Shown: positions 6,265 through 11,396 of the stretch, piece after piece
How positions within the stretch are numbered: position 1 is the stretch's first letter
How the letters are laid out: every line of letters starts with the position of its first letter
Assembly (NCBI GenBank): GCA_026991215.1
Contig: JALXBY010000328.1
Coordinates: forward strand, 1 to 11,396
From: Anaerolineales bacterium
Lineage (GTDB): Bacteria > Chloroflexota > Anaerolineae > Anaerolineales > DRMV01
Direction of reading: 5' to 3'
DNA: 11,396 bases
Program-made: the position numbers and the translations under genes
The notes under the pieces: generated by a model
What the model saw: the letters and a program-made list of their open reading frames with translations, nothing else
What the model was told of the DNA's origin: nothing
Databases searched by the model: none

Positions 6265-6288
6265 TCGGCAAACCCCAGGAGGTGGCCC

Positions 6289-7440
6289 ATGAGTTCTGAA
6301 GCCCTGTTCCTCAACCCCGAACCCTTCGCGCGCATCAAGGTCATCGGTGTGGGTGGCGGCGGCTCCAATGCCGTGGACCGGATGATCCAGGCCGGCGTGC
6401 AGAACGTGGAGTTCATCGCGGTCAACACCGATGCCCAGCACCTCAACCGCTCCCTGGCCCCCATCCGGGTGCGGATTGGCGACAAGCTCACCCGGGGCCT
6501 GGGTTCGGGCGGCAACCCCGAAATCGGGCGCAAGGCCGCGGAGGAGTCCGTCGACGACCTGCGGGAAGTGGTCAAGGGCGCGGACATGGTGTTCATCACC
6601 GCGGGGATGGGCGGCGGCACGGGCACCGGGGCCGCGCCGGTCATCGCCCGGCTGGCCAGGGAAGAGGGCATCCTCACCATCGGCGTGGTCACCCGGCCCT
6701 TCCGCTTCGAAGGCCGCCGCCGGGCCCAGGTGGCCGAAGAGGGCATCGCCGCGCTCAAAGAGGAAGTGGATACCCTCATCGTCATCCCCAACGACCGCCT
6801 GCTGGAACTGGTAGACCGCCGCGTCCCCCTGCAGGACGCCTTCCGCCTGGCCGACGACGTGCTCCTGCAGGCCGTCCGGGGCATCTCCGAACTCATCACC
6901 GTGCCCGGTCTGATCAACCTGGACTTCGCGGACGTGCGCGCGGTCATGGCCGAAGGCGGCGCGGCCCTCATGGCCGTGGGCGAGGCCTCCGGTGAAGACC
7001 GGGCCCGCAAGGCCGCGGAAGCCGCGGTCACCAACCGCCTCCTGGACCTCACCATCGAAGGCGCGCGGGGTGTGCTGCTGAACATCACCGGTGGGCCCAA
7101 CCTGACCCTGCACGAAGTCTACGAGGCGGCGGAAATCATCCAGAGCGTGGCCCACCCCGAGGCCAACATCATCTTCGGCGCGGTCATCGACGAATCCATG
7201 GAAGACCGCATCCGCATCGTCCTGGTGGCCACCGGGTTCGACCAGTCCTTTCCGAGCCAGCAACAAAGCCGTCCCGCGAAAACCGAGCGCCCGGTGAAGC
7301 AACAGCCCAAGCCCGCGGCCAAGCCTGCGCCCAGCACGCCTGCCCGCAAGCCCTCTTCCACGCCCGTGATTTCCGAAGACGAACTGGAAAAATACCCACC
7401 TTTCATCCGGGAACGCATCCGGGCCTTGCTGGAAAAATAA
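6289..7440 (+). CDS. ftsZ: Cell division GTPase FtsZ
   Basis: This tubulin-like GTPase assembles the division ring at midcell. The 383 residues show a nucleotide-binding domain (about 14-190) with VGGGGSNAVDRM (21-32), the tubulin signature GGGTGTG (108-114), and PNDRLL (167-172). The T7 synergy loop NLDFAD (210-215) supplies the catalytic aspartates, and a C-terminal domain runs to about 317. A Gln/Lys/Pro/Ala-rich disordered linker (about 318-360) ends in a conserved-type tail, DELEKYPPFIRERIRALLEK, which would bind membrane tethers such as FtsA or SepF. AGGAGGT stands five bases before the ATG. The length is normal. The gene does not sit next to ftsA, ftsQ or mur genes. It is preceded by an unrelated exporter operon and followed by proC and a DivIC-like gene, so the usual division cluster is reduced here. 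Confidence 0.98.
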   Translation: MSSEALFLNPEPFARIKVIGVGGGGSNAVDRMIQAGVQNVEFIAVNTDAQHLNRSLAPIRVRIGDKLTRGLGSGGNPEIGRKAAEESVDDLREVVKGADMVFITAGMGGGTGTGAAPVIARLAREEGILTIGVVTRPFRFEGRRRAQVAEEGIAALKEEVDTLIVIPNDRLLELVDRRVPLQDAFRLADDVLLQAVRGISELITVPGLINLDFADVRAVMAEGGAALMAVGEASGEDRARKAAEAAVTNRLLDLTIEGARGVLLNITGGPNLTLHEVYEAAEIIQSVAHPEANIIFGAVIDESMEDRIRIVLVATGFDQSFPSQQQSRPAKTERPVKQQPKPAAKPAPSTPARKPSSTPVISEDELEKYPPFIRERIRALLEK

Positions 7441-7464
7441 CCGCAGAATGACACCCTGATATCA

Positions 7465-7511
7465 CCCCCGCCTTCACCGGCCTCCGGCCGCGCGGCGGGG
7501 GGTTTGGTTTT
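7465..7511 (+). terminator. Probable terminator (or attenuator) after ftsZ
   Basis: CCCCCGCC (7465-7472) pairs perfectly with GGCGGGGG (7494-7501), and the loop can form a small inner GGCC/GGCC stem. The 3' arm is followed by TTTGGTTTT (7503-7511), an interrupted U-tract. It begins 25 bases after the ftsZ stop. The broken T-run suggests incomplete termination, so some read-through into proC is possible. No convincing promoter is seen between the hairpin and proC. Confidence 0.7.
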
Positions 7512-7576
7512 CCTGAGAATTCCCCACACTTGAAGGAACCCTGCACCCAGAACCCCTTGCCCAAAGGAGGAAAGCG

Positions 7577-8425
7577 GTGAACGCAGGAACCCGCGTGGTC
7601 TTCATCGGCCCTGGGGTGATGGCCGAATCCATGATTCGGGGCCTTTTGCACCAAAAGGCCCTGCCGCCAGACCACATCGTGGTCTCCGGTCCCCGGGAGG
7701 AGCGGGTGAAGGAACTCCAGGCCCGCTATGGCGTGACCCCCCTGGTGGACAACATCACCGCGGCCCGGCAGGGGGATGTGGTCGTACTTTCCGTGAAACC
7801 CCAGACCCTGTTGGGCAAGGTGCTCCACGAACTCCAGGGCCAGATTCCGGAGCACGCGCTGGTGCTCTCCATCGTGGCCGGGGTGCCCATTGCCCGCATC
7901 GCGGCCGGCCTGGGGCACGACAAAATCGTCCGGGCCATGCCCAACACCCCAGGGCAGATCGGGCAGGGCATCACCGTATGGACGGCCTCCCCCACGGTGA
8001 GCGAGGAACAAAAGGCCATGGCCCGGGAAATCCTGGCCGCGATGGGCGAGGAAATCTACATGAACGACGAAGACTACCTGGACATGGCCACCGCCCTTTC
8101 CGGCACCGGGCCGGCCTACGTCTTCCTGTTCATGGAAGCCCTGGTGGATGCCGGCGTGCACCTGGGCTTCCCCCGCCGCATCGCGGAAAAACTGGTGGTC
8201 CAGACCGTGTTAGGCTCGGCCGCCTACTACAAGCGGGTGCAGGGGGAAGTGCACCTGGCCCACCTGCGCAACCAGGTCACCTCGCCGGCCGGGACCACCG
8301 CAGCCGCGCTGTACTACCTGGAGAAGGCGGGCTTCCGTACGGCCATCTCCCGCGCGGTATGGGCCGCGTACTTGCGTTCCAAGGAACTGGGGCAGACCGC
8401 GCAACCCAGCCCGCCCAAGGAATAG
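7577..8425 (+). CDS. proC: Pyrroline-5-carboxylate reductase
   Basis: This cytoplasmic enzyme catalyses the last step of proline synthesis, NAD(P)H-dependent reduction of 1-pyrroline-5-carboxylate to L-proline. The 282 residues open with a Rossmann fold whose glycine motif reads IGPGVMAES (10-18); the usual Asn is Val here, but the GxGxxA spacing is kept. Further family segments are VKPQ (73-76), RAMPNTP (119-125) and LSGTGPAYVFLFMEAL (174-189). The C-terminal dimerisation-domain signature LRNQVTSPAGTTAAALYYLE lies at 230-249. The start is GTG at 7577 with a strong AAAGGAGG six bases upstream; no ATG is better placed. The length is close to the normal value of about 270. It follows ftsZ by 136 bases, with a hairpin between, and is followed 12 bases later by a small membrane protein. 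proC near cell-division genes is known in several bacterial groups. Confidence 0.95.
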   Translation: MNAGTRVVFIGPGVMAESMIRGLLHQKALPPDHIVVSGPREERVKELQARYGVTPLVDNITAARQGDVVVLSVKPQTLLGKVLHELQGQIPEHALVLSIVAGVPIARIAAGLGHDKIVRAMPNTPGQIGQGITVWTASPTVSEEQKAMAREILAAMGEEIYMNDEDYLDMATALSGTGPAYVFLFMEALVDAGVHLGFPRRIAEKLVVQTVLGSAAYYKRVQGEVHLAHLRNQVTSPAGTTAAALYYLEKAGFRTAISRAVWAAYLRSKELGQTAQPSPPKE

Positions 8426-8437
8426 GGTGCGCGCCCC

Positions 8438-8803
8438 ATGGCCACCGAACACCGGGCTTTCTGGCTGGTGCTCTTCGTGCTGGCCGGGTTACTTTTGATT
8501 TCCCTGACCCGGTACATGCACCAGTACCGGCGCATGGAAGAGGTCTACCGCTTTGCCGCGACCCAGAACGCGGTGCTCAAGGCCACCCGCCAGGCCCTGG
8601 CCGACGCCCTGACCGCGACGCCGGACCTGGCCGCGCTGGAACAGCGCTGGCGGGAACGCACCGGCCAGGTCAAACCGGGGGAACTGCCGGTGCGGGTGCA
8701 GCCGCCGGAGGAAGGGCTGGCCCTGTCCCAGATGGGACCGGCCTTTCACCCAACCCCCGAACCGCCCTGGCGGGCCTGGCTGCGCCTGTTCTTCGGCCCT
8801 TGA
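8438..8803 (+). CDS. Small single-pass membrane protein, FtsB/DivIC-like
   Basis: This 121-residue protein is not recognisable by one strong motif, but its layout is that of septum-formation initiators. It has a short cytoplasmic N-terminus, one membrane helix (about 8-23), then an amphipathic, heptad-like helical region (about 28-72). Next comes the short segment TGQVKPGELPVRV (75-87), which resembles the post-coil 'VKPGE' segment of FtsB/DivIC proteins. A Pro-rich tail (about 88-121) ends in WLRLFFGP. FtsB/DivIC pairs with FtsL and FtsQ/DivIB to activate septal wall synthesis. Location two genes after ftsZ supports that reading, though it is inference. The start has only a weak AGGG site ten bases upstream, and the gene lies 12 bases after proC, so it probably depends on the proC transcript. 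An unrelated small membrane protein remains possible. Confidence 0.6.
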   Translation: MATEHRAFWLVLFVLAGLLLISLTRYMHQYRRMEEVYRFAATQNAVLKATRQALADALTATPDLAALEQRWRERTGQVKPGELPVRVQPPEEGLALSQMGPAFHPTPEPPWRAWLRLFFGP

Positions 8804-8813
8804 GGGGGTTGCT

Positions 8814-8839
8814 CACACGGAGCCACAGAGGGCACAGAG
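8814..8839. repeat. Short degenerate CACAGAG repeat between convergent genes
   Basis: Three imperfect units (ACACGGAG, CCACAGAG, GGCACAGAG) stand side by side in the 59-base gap between the convergent stops at 8803 and 8863. Similar CACAGAG/CACGGAG strings occur between genes in many bacterial genomes. No clear terminator was found in the gap: there is no GC-rich hairpin with a T-run on either strand. Confidence 0.5.
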
Positions 8840-8862
8840 CCGCAAAAGCGCGCTATCCCCAC

Positions 8863-10050
8863 TCAACCATCTCCTGAAGCCAACGCCTGGCCCGCTGTGG
8901 GTCGCGGGGTGCCGCGAGCCTTCCCCTTCCAGCACGTGGAAACCAACCCTGTGCCCAGCACAAGCAGCAGCAACACGGTTTCGAGATAGGTCAGCGGCCA
9001 GGGGGTAGCAGCCCACAAGGTCAACACAAAGGGGAAGCCCGGAAAGAGGAGCAGCCCCAGGGCCGGCAGGCGGTACCCACACCAACCATGCCGGAGCCTC
9101 GTCACGGTCAGGGTCCAAACGGGCGGGTAGGCCACAAGCCCAAAGGACGCGGTGCCCACACAAAGGAGGATGAAGAACAGGAGAGGCGTGGTCTGCGTCC
9201 CCTCAGGTGCCAGCCATAGCAGAAGCACCCAGGCCAGCACGTGCAGGCCCACCGCGGCGTATATCGCTTTCCACCAACGCAACAAGGGCCGGGCCTGGGC
9301 GAAGGCCGTGGGGTCCCATACCCTGGCCAGGGCCAGCACCCCCAGAGGCGCGACCAAGCCGAACAGGAGCCACTCCGGCGTCATCATCATGAGGGCCAGA
9401 ATGCCATCAAGGTAGACAGGTGTTGGCTCGGCCCGCCACAGGCCATGGCGGGACCATCGGTCGGGCGGGAGGAATTGCAGCAGGCCCTCGTGCCCCATCG
9501 CGACCCAGGCCGTGCCGTCGGGCGTCCAGGCCACGTCCAGCGCGCACAGGCCTGTGGTTACCATCGGGAAGCCCAGTTGCACCCGGTAGTAGCGGTTCCA
9601 GAAGTAGACCCTGCGGAGGAAATCCATCCGCCGCGGAGGGTACTGCCAGCCCACCTGCCAGGTTCGGCCCCCATCCCGCGAAAGTTCCACCACAGGACTG
9701 CACATCGCGGGAATGCGCAGGCACAAACGTGGGTCCTGAGGCGCGCAGGCTACACGGGGGTACGTAGCCGGGAAACGGCCCAAACGCGCCAGCAGGGGTT
9801 CTGGAAGCGTGCGGACTTCCTCTTTTGTGCGCGCAAACGGCACCCACTGCCGGGTTTCGGGTTGCCAGACGAACACGCCCTTCAAAGGCCGCGGCGCGGC
9901 GGGCCGGAGTTCTTCCCGTTCATGCCAGTCCAACATGGCCAGAAAAAAGCGGGCCTGAACACGCGCAAAGCGGGCCGGGTAGCCATCGGGGTACGTTTGG
10001 CATGCCAGCAGGGTTGCAAAGCCCAGGAGCACCCAGGCCCATCGCGGCAT
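8863..10050 (-). CDS. Unrecognised membrane protein: lipoprotein-type signal, Asp-box domain, five C-terminal helices
   Basis: I do not recognise this 395-residue protein. It starts with a signal ending in LLAC (Cys17, candidate lipidation site) and an extracytoplasmic region (about 18-215). That region holds an Asp-box/BNR motif, SRDGGRTW (124-131), and a second strand-like element, DVAWTPDGTAWVAMG (172-186), as in a beta-propeller blade. There are also four cysteines (102, 110, 117, 169). Five hydrophobic helices follow (about 222-243, 260-281, 287-309, 328-348, 354-373). Charged loops (ARVWDPTAFAQARPLLRWWK, TRLRHGWCGYR and the tail KGKARGTPR) alternate with uncharged ones, so the positive-inside rule places the N-domain outside and the C-terminus inside. 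Start 10050 has GGGGGA six bases upstream and lies 25 bases after the upstream stop. In-frame ATG 10083 would overlap that stop but bury the signal, and GGGAGG ends only one base before it. It is probably co-transcribed with the upstream glycosyltransferase-like gene. Confidence 0.75.
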   Translation of the reverse strand: MPRWAWVLLGFATLLACQTYPDGYPARFARVQARFFLAMLDWHEREELRPAAPRPLKGVFVWQPETRQWVPFARTKEEVRTLPEPLLARLGRFPATYPRVACAPQDPRLCLRIPAMCSPVVELSRDGGRTWQVGWQYPPRRMDFLRRVYFWNRYYRVQLGFPMVTTGLCALDVAWTPDGTAWVAMGHEGLLQFLPPDRWSRHGLWRAEPTPVYLDGILALMMMTPEWLLFGLVAPLGVLALARVWDPTAFAQARPLLRWWKAIYAAVGLHVLAWVLLLWLAPEGTQTTPLLFFILLCVGTASFGLVAYPPVWTLTVTRLRHGWCGYRLPALGLLLFPGFPFVLTLWAATPWPLTYLETVLLLLVLGTGLVSTCWKGKARGTPRPTAGQALASGDG

Positions 10051-10075
10051 GGCCTTCCCCCGTTGACGCTGCGCC

Positions 10076-11396
10076 CTATGCATACCTCCCTTCCCCGTCA
10101 CCCGAAGATTCACCCTGAAGCCAACGGCCTGCGCCGAGCCAGGCCGCGCTCCAAAGCAGGGCCATGGTGGGCAGGTTCATCCGGTCGAAGCCCGTGGCCA
10201 GCCACCAGGCCACGTTGGAACCCGGCAGATAGGCCGTGAAGTAATAGATGCCGCTGACCGCCAGCAGCGCGGCGAACCCGGCCAGGGCCAGCGTGCGCAG
10301 GCCGCGTGCAATCTCCCCCTGGCGCATGCGTGCCAGGAACGGCAGCCCAAGCAGGATGAAGATGCCCAAAAGGCCCCACACCTCCGGGGCCAAAAGCAGA
10401 CGCCAGGCCCGCAACACCGCGCCCCAGGCATCCCAAACCACCTGCCCCTGCAACAGGGCCTGTACGCCAGGGAGGAAGGTCTTGAGGATGCCCGGCGCAT
10501 AGCGGTAAGCATAGGCCATCCGCCGGGTGAGCAGCCACAGGGCGAACATCAAGGCCGGTGGCAGGGCGGCCCCACGCAAGGCCCGGAGGTCCCGCAGGCC
10601 CAGGGCCATGACGGGCAAAACCGCGGCCACGAGCAACCACCCTTCCGGACGCACCCACACCACCCAGGCCAGAAGCAGACCGGCCAGCCAAAAACGGCGG
10701 TACATGACGGCCAGCCACACGCCCCACAGGAGGTAGAAGGCCGCCCCCAGGTTGGCATAGGCGATTTGCCCGTGCCGCACCACCAGGGGCGCGGTGGCCC
10801 ACAACCCCGCGCCCAAGAAGGCCCATCCTACCCGCCTGGACAGCCGATAGCCTTCCCAGTAAAGCAGGGTCACGATGCCCAGCAAAAACAGCGGGAACAC
10901 GATTTTGCTCATCCCGGTGGCATCGTCCCAGAGGGCCTTGGGGAGGGCAATCAACAGGGGGACGTGCAAGGGGTAATCCCGGACCAGGCCCCGGTACGTA
11001 CCCTCCCGCATGCCCAGCACCGCGATGCCGTACCCCTTGATGCCCCAAATGCTCAGTGCGTCCCCTTCGTGGTAGCCCTTGCCTACGGCAAAACCGGCCA
11101 GCAGGCCCACCCAGGCCGCCAGGAACAGGAACCCCACCCACGCCCGCCGGGGGATGGCCGCCGACGCAGGGGTGCCATTGCTTATACGGTTTCGCCACGC
11201 CCGCCAGCCGAGCACGGCCAACAACGCGGCCACCACCACGACCGCAACGCGCAGGGGAAGGCCAAGCAGGAGCAAGACGTACACGCCCAGGGTCATGCTG
11301 CCGGAACCCAAAGCCCAGGCCGCAGCAGCCTCAAGAAGGGGGTGCCCAAGCCCGCGGCCCGACCAGCGCAACAGCCCCCAGCCGCCCCAGGCCATC
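10076..11396 (-). CDS. Polytopic membrane protein, probable GT-C-type glycosyltransferase (N-terminus at or beyond window edge)
   Basis: At least 439 residues, mostly hydrophobic, with roughly ten membrane helices. The pattern suits lipid-phosphate-sugar-dependent GT-C enzymes (PMT/ArnT/RgtA-like). A first extracytoplasmic loop carries KGYHEGDALSIW (106-117), whose EGD triplet (110-112) fits the ExD/DxD metal site of that superfamily. Next come DYPLHVPLLIALPK (140-153), WVRPEGW (247-253) and a late RMNLPTMALLW (405-415). Such enzymes would add sugars to lipids, proteins or glycans on the outer face of the membrane. The acceptor is unknown. The first Met (11395-11393) lies one base from the window end with no ribosome site visible, so the true start may be upstream and the gene is treated as 5'-partial. 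The TAG stop at 10078-10076 is 25 bases before the next leftward gene. The polytopic membrane call is firm; the GT-C assignment rests on motif and layout only. Confidence 0.65.
   Translation of the reverse strand, partial: MAWGGWGLLRWSGRGLGHPLLEAAAAWALGSGSMTLGVYVLLLLGLPLRVAVVVVAALLAVLGWRAWRNRISNGTPASAAIPRRAWVGFLFLAAWVGLLAGFAVGKGYHEGDALSIWGIKGYGIAVLGMREGTYRGLVRDYPLHVPLLIALPKALWDDATGMSKIVFPLFLLGIVTLLYWEGYRLSRRVGWAFLGAGLWATAPLVVRHGQIAYANLGAAFYLLWGVWLAVMYRRFWLAGLLLAWVVWVRPEGWLLVAAVLPVMALGLRDLRALRGAALPPALMFALWLLTRRMAYAYRYAPGILKTFLPGVQALLQGQVVWDAWGAVLRAWRLLLAPEVWGLLGIFILLGLPFLARMRQGEIARGLRTLALAGFAALLAVSGIYYFTAYLPGSNVAWWLATGFDRMNLPTMALLWSAAWLGAGRWLQGESSGDGEGRYA

Noticed and set aside
5514..7100. 528-codon minus-strand frame across the lipoprotein gene, heptamer tract and ftsZ
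   Set aside because: It is antisense to ftsZ and reads through the heptamer repeat, producing a repetitive WTVVSGQWSVVS string. This is an artefact of the repeat lacking stops.
10051..10113. Longer N-terminus (starts at 10113 or 10083) for the Asp-box membrane protein
   Set aside because: It would put a basic, non-hydrophobic leader before the signal sequence and overlap the upstream stop. ATG 10050 has GGGGGA six bases upstream and starts a normal lipoprotein signal.

Overview
The window is GC-rich, tightly packed bacterial chromosome. It most resembles a Chloroflexota genome of the Anaerolineae/Caldilineae kind. That placement is inference. It rests on intergenic tracts of 7-base tandem repeats, lipoproteins with Thr/Ala/Pro or Val/Glu-rich linkers after the lipid cysteine, a bacterial SH3 lipoprotein, and the style of the FtsZ and amino-acid-binding proteins. 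No 16S rRNA, tRNA or other RNA gene is present to confirm it, and there is no transposase, integrase, phage gene or CRISPR array.

Left part (1-1450). A heptamer repeat tract and a strong rho-independent terminator follow a leftward lipoprotein gene for an AapJ/BztA-type amino-acid-binding protein. Its promoter lies back to back with the promoter of a rightward MarR-type regulator. The two -35 boxes form the arms of an inverted repeat, a plausible shared operator.

Centre left (1450-6161). Five rightward genes form a compact operon: MarR-type regulator, MacA/YknX-like membrane fusion protein, LolD/MacB-like ABC ATPase, MacB/FtsX-type permease, and an SH3-domain lipoprotein whose start overlaps the permease stop. 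It reads as a self-regulated ABC export or envelope-maintenance system with an extra cell-surface lipoprotein. No outer-membrane channel gene is present.

Centre right (6162-8803). A second heptamer tract precedes an extended -10 promoter and ftsZ. After a GC-rich hairpin come proC and a 121-residue single-pass protein resembling FtsB/DivIC divisome proteins. This looks like a reduced division cluster; no ftsA, ftsQ, mur gene or sepF is visible.

Right part (8863-11396). Two leftward genes converge on this cluster. The upstream one, reaching the window edge, is a polytopic GT-C-like glycosyltransferase candidate. The downstream one is an unrecognised protein with a lipoprotein-type signal, an extracytoplasmic domain with one Asp-box (BNR) motif, and five C-terminal membrane helices.

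I found no clear defence or mobile system. The points most worth a second look are the lipoprotein/Asp-box/five-helix protein, the ftsZ-proC-DivIC-like grouping, the SH3 lipoprotein coupled to the exporter, and the symmetrical divergent promoter region.
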